Assembly (NCBI GenBank): GCA_905183005.1
Contig: CAJJDO010000003.1
Coordinates: forward strand, 66,727 to 130,726
Reading direction: 5' to 3'
Length of the DNA: 64,000 bases
Source: Paramecium pentaurelia
Taxonomy: Eukaryota > Ciliophora > Oligohymenophorea > Peniculida > Parameciidae
The position numbers were made by a program, and so were the translations under genes. The notes beneath the pieces were generated by a model that saw only the letters and a list, made by a program, of their open reading frames with translations, made no database searches and was not told the origin of the DNA. The stretch's first letter is position 1; every line of letters begins with the position of its first letter. Positions 1-13,200 of this stretch are shown here, in pieces.

Positions 1-1702
1 TCTTTTATATTTTGAAATTGCAGCTAATAGACCTGATTTATTATGCATTGAAAATTTAGTACATGCATTAAGAATATATATGGGATTGGAAAAAAAAAGA
101 ATCTATAGTTTTACTCCTGCAAAAGAAACAATTTATGTGAAAGCTGCAGTATTAATATAATATATATTGTATAGACACAATAAATTAGACCATTTGTTGT
201 TGGAGCAATATTGAGAGATGTTACTTTAACAGAAGATAGTTTTAAATCCTTTTTATCATTTCAAGATAAAATTCATTAAAATTATGCTAGAAAAAGAACT
301 CTAGTTTCTATTGGAACTCATGATTTAGATAAAATAGAAGGTCCATTCTTTTATGATGCATAAGCACCTTAAGATATTGTATTTTAAGCACTAAAATAAA
401 CTGAACAAATGAATTGCATTGATTTATTTAATAAATTAAGAGTAATTATATTCCTAATTAATAATAGGAAGATTAATACTTAAAAGGTTATTTGAAGATA
501 ATTGAAAATTCACCTGTTTATCCTGTTATTTATGATAATTAAAAGAGAGTTTGTTCATTACCACCAATAATTAATGGAGAGCATTCTAAAATGTCAGCAG
601 AAACAAAAAATATTCTTATTGAAGTCACAGCAATAGATGAATAAAGAGCTTTAGATACTTTAAATTGTTTGATTAGTGGATTTGCTATATACAATAATAA
701 ATTAAATATTGAAAAAGTTAATATTGTTTATGAATCAAATAATAAATAAGTTGTTACACCTGTAGTAGATGAAAGAACATTAACAACAAATATTTAATAT
801 ATTAATAAAGTTTTGGGAATAAATATTAGTATATAAATTAATAATTATATTAGCAACTTAATAAGCAAGTGATCTATTGTCAATTATCGGTATATAAAGT
901 GTAGCTAAAGATGATAATATTTTAGATTGTTAAGTACCATTTTATAGAAGTGATATACTTTAATAATGTGATATTGCTGAAGAAATAGGAATTGCTTATG
1001 ATTATAATAAAATAGAATTTAAAGTACCAGAGACTGCAACAACTGGATCAGAATATAGATTAAATAAATTATCAGATATGGTAAGAGAAGAAGTGGCTTT
1101 ATGTGGTTTTGTAGAATGTTTAAATTTCGTATTAATGTCAATAGATGAATAAACTAAAATGTTAAATAGACCAAATTTATAAAATTATGTGTCTATCAAC
1201 AATTCTAAAACTCCATAATTTTAATCAGTGAGATCAACTCTCATTCCAGGAATTTTACACACTTTATAAGCTAATTCTGATAGCAAATTACCAATTAAAT
1301 TATTTGAAGTTTCAGATGTTTGTGTTAAAGGATTGAAATCAGAAAAAGATGGATTTTAAAAAGGAGAAGGATAAGTTGGAGCTTATAATTAAAGAAATTT
1401 AGTTGCCATTCATTCTAGTAGTAAAAAAAGTGAGTTAGAAATCTTACATGGTTTGTTAGATTAATTAATGATAAAACTCAGAGTTAAAAAGACAGATTAT
1501 CACTTGAAATAATCAAATGGTAAAATATATTTTGAATTTAGATCCTTTGTTCTTCCATTAATTATAAGCCTAAATTATTTATAAAGATCAACCAATCGGA
1601 GGTTTGGGAGTAGTTCATCCAGAAGTATTAGAAAGATTTGATTGGAAATATCCTGTAACATTATTAGAAATGAACATTCAGGTAATTTTGAATGATTTCT
1701 GA
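1..1702 (+). CDS. FARSB: Phenylalanyl-tRNA synthetase beta subunit, cytosolic (5' partial)
   Basis: Charges tRNA-Phe in the cytosol as part of the alpha2-beta2 enzyme. The visible part starts inside the B domains with FEIAANRPDLLCIENLVHAL, followed by GTHDLDKIEGPF and VREEVALCGFVECL. It ends with GGLGVVHPEVL and EMNIQ just before TGA at 1700-1702, which is the usual end of the eukaryotic beta chain. The amino terminus lies beyond the window. Four introns restore the frame: 149-174 (26 nt), 442-467 (26), 829-853 (25) and 1520-1541 (22). In-frame TAA and TAG fall where the family tolerates Gln. The converging K+ channel gene ends only 35 bp downstream. The family assignment is firm; intron edges are read from GT/AG and frame only. 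Confidence 0.93.
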
Positions 1703-1737
1703 AATATTGTGATAAATCCATTAAATTAGAAATAATA

Positions 1738-4595
1738 TCAGATACTTTCATCTATATTTTTGAATGATGAATTAAAGCACTTATTGATAGATTTGTTCAA
1801 TCTAATAGACCTAAGTTTTTCTTTAATATTTCTCTTTTTGTTTTCATTAAATTAATTGTGACAATATTTCTTCAAATTCTCTAAAACATTAATCACATTA
1901 AATTGGGGAAAGTAAAAATCATAATTTTTCATTCTATCTATATCTATTTCTGGGATAAATAATATCGTTCCATTTGTTTATTATTAACCTAATTATTGGT
2001 TCTTATCATTATCATTCTCTACATAATAATTACCATTGGCTATTTTCACAGAAGGATGAGTATGTTATTATTAATTTATAATACCCTTTTAAGGCATAAT
2101 GGTTTCTGTTCTTACTAATTGATGTACAACTGAAGTTCTTAAATTATTTTAAGTAAAAGGACTTGAACCTTGTTTAATTGTATTATTAGTGAGATTATAT
2201 TAATTAAATGTTGCATTAGAATAAGAATGTTCTCTTTATTCAACTTCATTTTCAGTATTTCTTTAGTATTAAGCATAAGGATTCTATATTGTTGGATTTG
2301 AATCATCATCTGAATTTTAATTTCTTATAAAATTAGCATTTTAGCCTAATCCAGTTTTAAATTTCTAATTCATAAAACTTGTTCTCATTTTTTCAATTTG
2401 AGAAGATCCTTTCTTCTGGGCAATGGAATGATTATCTTGTTAATGGGAATCTTAAGATTAACTATCTTATGATAAATTAGATTTTTCATGAAATTATCCT
2501 TAAATATCAAAGCCAAGCTTAATGAGATATGATTCATTTAATTAACTAAAATATTTTTTAATATATTTACTCTTCATTTAAATATCCAAAATTAATAATA
2601 AAATCAATACCTTAATTTAACATATTCTGATGATCAGATAAATTTGATTTTCTTTTATTTTCTCTTTATCTATCAAATTAAAGCCTTGATTAATTTTAAC
2701 TTGTATTTGCATTTCTTGCTATTTTATAAATATTAGTTTAATAGAATACAAAAGGACAATCTTTATATCTATGAGTCCATTTGCAAACATCACAAGTTCT
2801 ACCATAAGTTTTTTAATATGTTAATTTTTCTCTCAATTAATGAAATTTTTATCTACATTCTTCATCTTCTTAAATTACTTATAAAAAATCATTTCTTTCA
2901 ATATAAACTATAGATATAAAGGTCTAAGCTTTAAAATAAAATTAATATGATGAATTAATAATAAATTCTAATTCTCCTATTATATCTCCTCTTTAATAAT
3001 TTCTTTACATCATTGCAGAATTGATCTCTTTTTCATTCTTTTAAAGAGCATCAAATCCTTTTGAAATAAAATAACTATTAACTTAACCATCTAAAATAAA
3101 TATTAATTTTGTAGCTGGATCATATACATTAGCAATTTCATAACCTGGAGCAAAAGTAGCTTATTTTATTTTTTAACATAAATTATTTATTAGATTTTCT
3201 GGAATATTCTCTTTCAAGAATTTTGATTTCATTAAAATTGGTTTATAAATATCAATTAATACTTCTTATTTTAATGAACCATTTAATTTATTTAAAACAG
3301 AATCATCCTAATCTTATAATTATTCATCTATTTGATGTTTAAATTCAAAATATTTTCTAACTTTGAGGGATAATTATAAATTTAATTGTTTCTATTTAAT
3401 ATATTAATTGACTTTTTTCATTGATTTTTTTAATAAAGCTTTCTTCTCTTATAATGTTTTTAATATTTCCCCAATCATAGAAATAATATAACCAAACACT
3501 CCACACAAAACCATAGCAACTACAACTACATAAAGTCTTTCTATAGAAGTTTAAGGTACAATATCTCCATAACCCACTGTCAAAGTTGTTATAACACTCC
3601 AATACAAGGATACTATGTATCTATCATACCATTATTAATGATAATGGCCATAATAGATTAGCCAACTGTTTTCATCTTGATATACTTCATATTCAATTCT
3701 ACCCAAAAGATGCCAACCACAACTACACATATGAGCAACTAAAACTAAAAAATAAACTAGTTTTCCTAATTCAATCACAGCCTAAACTTCTTCTTTTGCA
3801 TTTAACAAATCTTCTACATTCTATATCATTGATCTCACTCTGGCTATACGCAATAACAAAATAAATTGAATATAAGGTATATCAAATTAGGCTAAAATAA
3901 ATGGTATTGCTATTAGTAGATCCCAAATGAAATTGTTTGATATGTAATGGAAAAATATATCACTTCTATTAGTATGGATAACTCCTTGACTATAATAGGC
4001 AGTATTAAAATTAAGTAGAATTTCTACAATAAAAATATAACTAGGAATAGTTTCAAATAATAGAGTAGAGATTTAACTTGATTTATCTAATTCAAAACTT
4101 AGACTCATTGGAATATAAAATATATTAATAACTATGAAGCAAACTACTACTGTATCCCAAATAATTTTAAATGTACTTTCAGGATATATTATTGCTATTT
4201 TATTTAAACTTTAACTAAAAAAATTCCATAATGTAAGAGTTTAAAAAATTATCTTATTAAATAATTGACATATTAAACCATTTAATTTTTATTTTTGATT
4301 ACCTTTCTTAAAATTTTAAAAATCACTACTTTTATCACCTAATTTCAGAAAAATCTCATTATTCATCAACTTAATTTTTAATTTGTCTGCTTTTGTTTTG
4401 AGTTAATATATGAATCTAGCAACATATTTTATAATTTTTAATCCTCCCTTCAACCAAATTTTATTCAAACTCTCAATTAAAAAAAATATATTACCCTTCA
4501 TTATTGAAATGCATGCTAGATTACATATAAAATCCATCTTCATTTTACAAAATCTAGTCATTTCTAGGTGTTAAAACTTTAACGGTTGGAATCAT
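1738..4595 (-). CDS. Voltage/cyclic-nucleotide-type K+ channel (six TM, CNBD)
   Basis: Predicted plasma or ciliary membrane K+ channel of the EAG/CNG class. From the N terminus: basic region, S1 near VVVCFIVINIFYIP, an S4-like LLRIARVRSM with few charges, S5, pore with filter TVGYGDIVP (about 3557-3580), S6, and a cyclic-nucleotide-binding fold (FAPGYEIANVYDPATKL, RGDIIGELEF). Then comes a Cys/His cluster CDVCKWTHRYKDCP and a Q/N-rich tail of about 300 residues ending at TGA 1738-1740. The 25-nt intron 2546-2570 is required by the frame. The start is uncertain. ATG at 4595 gives MIPTVKVLTPRND and needs a 25-nt intron ending GAG (about 935 aa). ATG at 4561 or 4543 is open without that intron. 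GYG predicts K+ selectivity; whether the CNBD binds nucleotide cannot be judged. Confidence 0.85.
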
Positions 4596-4895
4596 AGAAC
4601 TTCTAGATTAAATTAACTCAATAAAGTTTATATTTTTGCTTTTTTTATATATTGAAAATAATTACTTTTCTTAACTTAAGTTGTCACCTTAATCTGCTAA
4701 GGAATGCTATTTATTTATCCTATGTAAATTAGATTCATTTTCAGAACTAAATATTTATCTTTTAGTAGTGATTAATGTATATGGGTCACTTTCGAAATTT
4801 TAAGATGAAATCATATTGAGATTGATTGAGAATATAACAAGCAATAATTAATATTGAAAAATGAAATATAAAAAATTTAAATTATATTAATAAAT
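4596..4895. other. Divergent intergenic region
   Basis: About 300 bp between the heads of the K+ channel gene (-) and the coiled-coil gene (+). It must hold both promoters. It is AT-rich, with no coding signal beyond the alternative channel starts and no motif I can name. Confidence 0.5.
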
Positions 4896-6575
4896 ATGGA
4901 AATTGAAAAATGGAAAACTCAATGTAGATACCTTTAAAATGAATTAGATTCAATGAAATAATAATTATCAGATGCCAAAGATCTAATAAGATTAAATAAG
5001 GAATAATTAAAAATTTGTTATAATCCACAATTATTTGATTAAAGTAGTGAATGTAAGGCTGCATTAGTCTTGTTAAAATATGTTTAAGAAGAAAATGAAG
5101 TCTTAATGAAAAAAGTTGAATAATTGAGTGATGAAAGAAACTTAGCTTTTGATAAAGTAAACCAATTATTTAATGCGTTTCTAGGCCTTTATTTCTGACT
5201 AAATCAATGAATCAAATCAAAGAATAGAATCTTCATTGATTACTAGTCTCAATAAAACAATTACTGAATTAAAGAAGAAATTAAATGAATAGGTCTAGAT
5301 TTCAAATGAAATAATGGGAACAATCTATTTAGAAAAACATGTAGTTTCTAAAATTATATATTTTAGTTAACTTAACCTGAATAGTTGACTTTAAATTTTA
5401 ATAATGTTATTTAATAAATGAATTCAATGTTATTAAAATAGAAATTACAAATAGAAGAATTGGTTGAATAGAAAAATGATTTAGCACAATTAAATTTTAG
5501 TTTATCTAATGAAATTTTAAAAATTAGAACTTAAAGATTCACACCAAGAAATTAAACAAAAACATTTTGTAATTATAAATAATATATTTAATATAGTTAG
5601 TTAATATGAAGATCCATCTAAATTCATTAATAATTTAGTATAATGTAAAAATGAATATCAATTATTTAGTATAAAAGAGATTATTTTTTGATGATGATTC
5701 ATAAGATGAAAAAATGCATATGTAATAATCAGCTGTCTTTTCTCCTTTATTCTCTCCAAGTTTGCCACAAAAAGTAAAACGATAATAAAAGTCACAAATA
5801 CCAAAAGATTTCAAATAAGAACCAGAAAAACACATACCAAAACTTGATTTAACTAAAGCTTAACAAATATAATAATTCAATATAAAAAGGATGTAATTAC
5901 TAGCAAATAAATTAGCAAATGAAGGTGTTGAATAAAAAATTTATATGTAATTTTACATTACTATTATCTAGGCTATAAGATGAATTATTGAGAACTAAAA
6001 ATAAATATCATGCATAATTAGTATTAAATTAATAATTGGATTTATAATTAACAGAATGGAACATCTAAATGATGGAATTACAAAATGTTAATGAAACATT
6101 AATCAAATCAAACTAAATGTATGAAGAAAAATGGTCAAGCATCTATTAATAATTTATATTCTATAAAGAATTCTATCTAAAACATAAAGATTAAATTCAA
6201 CATAACTTATAATCATATGCTACCTCTGATGATCAACAATAATTCAGTGTATTTGAATTTGAAAAAGCATTAAATTCTTCGAAGATTTATAAAAAGAATC
6301 CTTCCTAAAAAAATCACTTAAACAATAATCCTGCTCTTAGTATCATTAATTATTAAGAAGATACCATTCAATAATCATCTTATAGGCTTCCAACAGACAG
6401 GTAAGAAGAAGTGAATAAATTCTTAACTTAATAGTATAAATGTTGTTTAATGATGATGGCAAAAGAAGTCATCTCTTTAGATTATTAACATATTAAGCCA
6501 ATTTAGACTGATAATAATAAAGTGAAAATAAAAAGAAGTTACAGTAACACAATAGAGTATTTTCCTGTCTTCTGA
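4896..6575 (+). CDS. Coiled-coil protein of unknown function
   Basis: Starts MEIEKWKTQCRYLQNELDSM and is rich in Gln, Lys, Glu and Leu with heptad-like spacing, so coiled coils are likely over most of its length. There is no signal peptide or membrane segment. Five introns of 28, 26, 28, 28 and 25 nt restore one frame; with them removed the span is exactly divisible by three and gives about 514 residues, ending at TGA 6573-6575. One intron, near 5500, starts GTTTAT and is the least certain. No enzymatic motif is visible. A cytoskeletal or basal-body role would be typical for such a ciliate protein but is only a guess. Confidence 0.7.
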
Positions 6576-6668
6576 TATCCCATAATTATATGTGTCTTAT
6601 CATAGTTCTACCCAATTAATTCAAAAAAAGATATAAAATTAAAATATTATTATTATTGCAATTTATTA

Positions 6669-8156
6669 ATGACCGATTAAGAATCCCACATACTATGTTT
6701 TAATATCAAAGCTACTAAAGAATAAGCAATTAGCATATCTATTCTCTATACTATTACTCTAAGTGTATTTTTTGGATCTCTATTTGTATTTCTATGGACT
6801 TAGAGAACTAACATTATTCTGAAAGAAAGAAGCTGTTACATTCTTATTATATAAGCTATCACTACTTATGGATTTGTAATTTTATATCCAATAGCTGTAC
6901 TATTTTCATAAAATTATATATATGATGACATCAGCTATTATACAATAATATTGTATTATTTAAAATTTTATAAGTTTTATAGCTTAATTTAAATATATTC
7001 CAATTTTATGCTATTTGTTAAGGGCATGTAGATTTTTTTATGCTTTTCAAAGACCATGGAAATTATTTAAACTTAAGGGTCTTAGTTTTATAATAACAAT
7101 GGCTATTTGTTTTATTTCAATAGGATTACTTGAAGCATATACACAATTCGACCAAAATATATTCTTATAGAATGATTCTGAATATAATATAGAAAAAGTA
7201 ATGCCTAGATTAGCATTTGTATATATATCATAACTTATATTGATTCTTGCAATATTTTTTATGAGAAAAGTTAATGTATAATAATTTGAATTATATTTTA
7301 GAAATTTTAATAGTTTGATTATTGGATAGCATTTGCTATTGAATTAATTTAATTCTTAATTAAAATATTTTTGAGGAATTAGATAAAATTTATTGATTGT
7401 AGTCCATCTCATAAAATACCTTTATATTATTATATTGATTGTTTCAAATTATCTTTGATGTTAATTTGTTCAACCATTCTACCTTTATTTTTTTAGCATA
7501 AATCAATAACAGAATTACCATTTGAAATGGAATGTTCAACATTTAGATTATTTCTAGCTTAACCATAATTTATACAATTATTTTATGATTACTTATGTTA
7601 TTTTGATAGAACTAAATCTTAAAAATTAAATATAGAAGAAACTCAACAAGGATAAATTAATCAAAGAGTCAATAATAATTATACAACTCTCTTTGAAAAT
7701 GAGTAATAATTCAATATCTTTAAATCCTCATTATCAAAATGTTTCATTTCCTATATAAATTTTTCATTATGGCTTGAAAAGGAATAAAACGAAACAAATA
7801 TTAATTATGATAATGATAATGAGTAATTGTTGAGTTCTGAATTTTAATTTTTATAAGACCTCATTTCTGAATAGGCTGTATCTAAAATGACCTCCTCTGC
7901 AAAATACAATAAATAGCTTACTAATTAAGGTATAAATGATTCAGGTAGATTGGATTTTACTCAAGATCAAATCAATATAAATAAAGTTGAAAAAATATGG
8001 TTATACAAAGAGATTCTTTATGAAATATTAAAAGAAGTATTTGAACAATATTTTAAATTCACTAAATCTTACTAGACTTTGTATGAAAATTGTGAAAGAA
8101 ATAGATAAATATGGATCAGGCTAGGATAAATTGGATTGACTGGTAATTGTAATTGA
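6669..8156 (+). CDS. Seven-TM receptor-like protein with C-terminal RGS-like region
   Basis: About 479 residues after removing introns of 22 nt (GTATTATTT...TAAG, near 6950) and 26 nt (near 7278); the span is then divisible by three. The N-terminal ~300 residues hold about seven hydrophobic helices. A short N terminus leads directly into helix 1 without a signal peptide, and LLRACRFFYAFQRPWKLF sits in an internal loop. The C-terminal half begins at MECSTFRLFLAQPQF, resembles the first helices of an RGS box, and ends with IWLYKEILYEILKEV and WIRLGQIGLTG. RGS domains speed up GTP hydrolysis by G-alpha proteins. 7TM-RGS fusions are known in plants, Dictyostelium and ciliates. The RGS call is by eye and weak; the 7TM topology is clearer. 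Confidence 0.6.
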
Positions 8157-8536
8157 GTTTCAAGCTTGTTTATCAATTATATTAATATTTTATAACTGAT
8201 ATATTATTTTCATTTAACAAAAGTAATCCTATAAACTTTTTAATCTATAATTTTTTGTATTCATTAAAAAATAGTAAATATTATTTTAAATGATTATACT
8301 TTAATTTTGATATCTAAAATTAAATTGTAAGTAATTATTATACAATCCAAATCTTAATTATCCAATAAATTACTGAATGAAATAATAACTTTTAGAATTG
8401 AAGAATTTATATTAGAATATAATAATTAATTAAAAGTAGTTTATATTCTTATATTTCATATAATAATTTGATTTATAAACAAAAAAAATTAAATAAAGAT
8501 TTCTCTTATAAGTTAAATTACTTTTGTAAAAAAAAA
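8157..8536. other. Intergenic region
   Basis: About 380 bp of AT-rich DNA between two genes on the same strand. No frame with protein-like composition is seen on either strand; the minus-strand ORF at 8430-8630 is antisense to the next gene's first exon. Confidence 0.5.
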
Positions 8537-9969
8537 ATGCTGGAATAAATTGATATGGATAAAGTAAAAAGGTTTGAACACATAGGTAAGCTTCTTTATT
8601 GTTGTTTTTTTTGTATGCTGTGTTATTCATTGTAGATTGCAGGAAAGAACATAACTTACAATATTTATAGCCAAGTATGTTACATTGAGATTATCTATTT
8701 TAGGCTAATTTAACTTTTATATATCCAATGCAATTTGGAATAAGTCACTTTATCTCTCCATTTGCTTTGCTCTTTGTGGATGCTATTATATCAAATTTCA
8801 GAATGGGTTTTGTAATATATTTAGGAACCTTCAATGCTTTTACATATTTATTAGGTTCATTAATGGTTGCATCTTGTAGTGAAGAATAGTATTTTTTTTG
8901 TAATGTACAACTCATTTCTAATTAGCCCTACACGTTGACAATTACAATAGGAATTGAAACATTTTTTGGAGGAATTGCAAATTGTATATTCTATGTTTCT
9001 TATGCTGTGTATGCAAATTCATTAACTAATTCTTATAATAAATAATTATACCTTGGAATAGCATACTCTATACTATCAACTTGTTAAGTCTTAGGTAATA
9101 CAATAGGTAATAGTTATATTCATTTTAGGATATTTATTTTCAAATAAGGTCTCCATCTTTCATTATTATCTATTTCTAGTAATTGGCATTTTATTTATCT
9201 AATTTTTTTTACTGTTTGTAAAAGATATTAGACCGAAAAATTAGAGATAATCATTAATATTTACATAGTTAATAAAATAATAATTAGATTAACTCAAAAT
9301 AGCATTTTCTTATCCTAAATTTTAATCATTAATACCATACACACTATTTTCCTCAATGGTACCTTATAATAAAATTATGTAGCTCTAAGGCTGTTATTTT
9401 AATGTACTTCCAGTGCTTTTAAAGGGAGTTTTAGGGAAAACAGATAATCAAAAATCATTTATAATGTTCTTCTTTGGAGGAGTAGGATCTCTATTAGGAG
9501 GCTTTATAAGTGGTAGAATTGGGCATTGGACAAGTTTATTTAATGTTGCATGGCTTCAAACATTCTTAGTTTGTGTATTTTGTGTTTAATCTTTGTATTC
9601 TTATGCTGATAAGATTTTATTCATGACCTATACAAGTGGATTAAATTTAGGATTAACATATTCAGGATTGGAAGCATTGCATGCTATGATGATAGCAAAA
9701 TTAATAAATAAAGAAAACTACTATTATGTAGCCAATAGTGCTGTTTGTGTATAACTATAAATAATAATAATTAGAGTCTAGCATCAACTCTTATATCTGT
9801 TGTGTTTATTTTTTTGAGTAAAACCACATTTATGTATTATCTGTACTTTATGGTCATATTGATTTTCTTTAATATCACATTTCTAGTAATTTCATAAAGA
9901 AAGTTCAAAAGTATGAAAAAAATTAGTCTTATTAATACAGAATAAACAGATTCGTTAACTAAAGAGTGA
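8537..9969 (+). CDS. UNC-93-like major facilitator family membrane protein
   Basis: About 451 residues with 11-12 predicted membrane helices, starting MLEQIDMDKVKRFEHIGK. ATG 8537 is in frame with a second ATG at 8555. Family-like stretches are CYSLQIAGKNITYNIYSQ in helix 1, the loop FGGIANCIFYVSYAVYA, and GIAYSILSTCQVLGN. Later come the acidic-basic loop and FFFGGVGSLLGGFISGRIGH, which matches the MFS motif between helices 8 and 9. Introns of 29, 22 and 26 nt restore the frame and give a length divisible by three; TGA at 9967-9969. UNC-93 relatives include K+-channel regulators and trafficking factors rather than proven transporters, so a substrate cannot be given. Confidence 0.75.
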
Positions 9970-10268
9970 ATCCTTATTTTTGTAATTATCATATATAAAA
10001 GGTTATATAATTCTAAAATATATTAAATATAATTTATAAAGTTAAGAAAACATCTTTATTTATTATTAATGTTGTAAAATTTAATAAGAAATAAATGAAT
10101 GAAATAATAGAGTAATTTTTGATTAATCATTTATTTGTAATTTGTATTATATTAATAATCAATAATCAACAGAAAAATGTTAATTAGTTTAGAATTTGCT
10201 AGAATTCTAATTAGTAGTTGATTGATTCACTAATTTTTATTTTGTTTCGTGCAATGGATTAAAAGGTT
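9970..10268. other. Convergent intergenic region
   Basis: About 300 bp between the 3' ends of the UNC-93-like gene and the next minus-strand gene. Very AT-rich; no gene or structured element seen. Confidence 0.5.
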
Positions 10269-13200
10269 TCAATATTGAAAGGGAGGTTTTTAATAACTAA
10301 TATTTATTTTTATTAATACTTTTCGTTTGGAAAATAAGGTACAAGTAAATCCTAATTTCATTATAAATCTTTATAAATGACTACATACAATATTAAAACC
10401 ACATTATTTATGAATAGCAAAAACCTTTTAATAAAATCCTTTAAATTCATGATAAGTGATTTGCTCTTTTGGATTCTTTTTATAGAATCTTTTTAACATA
10501 TCCTATATTGCTGCAGCTCCTTTTGTTTTCTAATTAGTCATGCTATTATGAAGTTTTTTCATAAAATTTTCTGATTAGAGATCATTTTATTTGAATTATT
10601 CTAATGCTTAACCTCCATTTTCATTGGCTATTATTTATTTTGCTAATTCTTCATATCCCAAATCTTCATCTTCAGGCTTGAGAAATTCCTCCATCTTCAA
10701 TACCTATTCTTATTATAATATAAACTATTTTTCTATTTCTGCTTTAGATCTCAAAAAAACTTCACTTTTTTCAGAATTTCCTTAATCAGGTAATTCTACT
10801 GAATTCTTTTAAGTTAATTAAGCAATTTTACTATCTAAACTTGTTTTTGTTTAAGAAGGTTCAAATTAATTCAAATCTAATAAAGTTTATAATTTTTATT
10901 TTCCTTGAGAATCAAGTGATCTTTAATTTCTAATTTATTTTTATCTAAAAGATTCTTATGATTATCGAGAACTTTGAGGAGTAGTAATTTCAAACTATTA
11001 CAAACATTCTAAACTTTAATTAGCTGTCTAATGTATGATTTAACTTTAATTCAATGCTATTGCAACTGCTGCTTCCATTTTTTTAGGTAATTATTGGGCT
11101 ATATTTTATTTAATATTCATAGGAAGATCTAATTAAGCTATTGTACTTTATATTAATTGAATTAATAGATAGTTTTCAGTCTAAGTTTCTTAATCAATAT
11201 GTCCTAAACATATATTTAATAATAAATACTCTAATGCCAGTAAGTTGTAAATTATTGTTAATCTTCATCATTTAATTTTATAATCATTTAGAGTTATTAT
11301 GGTACTGATGTGCTAGATCTTTTTATAGGAGAGCTAGCATTAAATTTTAGTTGTTCTTTTTTATGCTTAGCATATTCATCTGTTTCTTCAATAGTATTTG
11401 ATTATTTTAAACTAAATTTATCTAAACTTTATTAAGATGTTCTACCTGAAGGAATTTCTTCAACAGTTTCAATCATTTAAGCATCTACAGATTTTTTAAT
11501 AGTCATATGTCTACTTTAAGTTCCTTATTTTCCTTTTTTTATTGATTATTATTTTTATTCTTTCTAAGTTGTACTTCTTGAAAATTTCACCTTTGTATTG
11601 CCATTTTCTGATTGACTATCATCACTTTCTTAAAATTACTCTTATCCTTCAGTTTAAATTCTTCTTCCACTTACATTTTTTTTTTTATCAATTGATTTAA
11701 TTCTTTTAGGTTTATTTATACCTTATCCAGATGATGTTCTTTGTGTTTCAAAATTAGTGGCTGTTTATGTATCATCTTAATCTTTAATTGAATTTGAATT
11801 TTTAAAGAAATCTTTTGATGCAACTTCTAAAGTAGTTTATCTTCTTATTACTTTATTAGAGAATGCCTACTTTTTAATTTTAGATTTCTTTAATTCAGCT
11901 GATTAATTTAAAGTGGAATCTTCTTCTTCTATTTTAAGAATAGATTTTTATTTTTTTTTTTTTGGATTGAAATTTGTTTAACTTAATTACTATGATAATT
12001 TAACTGATCTTTCTGAATTAGATTTTGGACTGTTTGTTTATCTTGTTTCTAATTAAGTTTAATTTTTATTTTTAACTTTTTAACTTGCTTTAACTGTATT
12101 TGAATGAGTAGGAGATCTCTCAAATCCCATATCATCCAATCTTTCTCTATTTGAGATTTCACTATTTTTATACATTTATTATGAAGTATCTAATCTCTAA
12201 TCTATTGAAAAACCATCTTCATTAAATTAATTATCAAAATCATATGCAGATTTATATCTACTAGTTAATCTAGGTGTACCATTTTAAGAATTTTAAATAT
12301 TTTAATCATCACTTTTATCTTAAAACTCTGTATTTTACTATTTCAATTCTCTTCCTGAATTTGGACTTATTTTATTTAATTCACTTTTTAGTTAATAAAC
12401 TTTTTATTAAAATTGTTAATTATCTTTTTGTAATTTTTAAATTAAATTTTATTATCCAATATCAGTACATTAAATAGCTTAATCTTGAAATGTCTTTGAA
12501 TTAAAAGAAGTAAGTTGCTTTTCTAATTTCTTAAATTCATAATTTAATTATGCCTTATCTTGTTCTGACTTACTAACATTTAATTTCATTGATTCCAATT
12601 CTAAAGCTGTTTATATATATTAATTTTCTGTTTATCTAACCTTATTCTATAATTCAAATATTTCTTAATTCTTTTTATCAACTTCCATTTTCTTTTCAAT
12701 TAATTCCTATCTTATTTTATCACTTGCTTAAGATTCATCTGCAGAACTTTAATTAACTCTCTTAGATGAACTTAATTTATCTTTTTTATGTTAAGGTTAT
12801 TAGACTTATAAAGTTCTACTTTTCAATAATTCATCTTGTTTTTATTTCTATTACATCTATTAAAACAATTTAGCTACAATCTTAAATGTTTCTGATTATA
12901 TATCTTTATAATTATGTGTAACATGATGAATAAAATCTTCCAACACATTTTTTGCCACTTAAGGTTCTTATTTAGATGCCTCAACCATTAATTAATCCAT
13001 TTCAGTTGTTTTTGTGTATATAGTCTTATAAATCTATTTTAATTTTTCTGTTGCTGATGATTCAGTCACTTAAGTAAATTCGTGTTTCTCTTACATTACT
13101 TTTTGTATTTCTTCAATATTTTTTTAGTTGTCCTTAATTATTTCTGATAATTTAATCTCTAAATAATCTTTATTAAATCCTCTTATTGCTTCTTAAATAT

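Noticed and set aside
3396..3602. 68-codon minus-strand ORF (MECYNNFDSGLWRY...)
   Set aside because: Shadow of the K+ channel pore; the true frame in the same DNA reads TVGYGDIVP.
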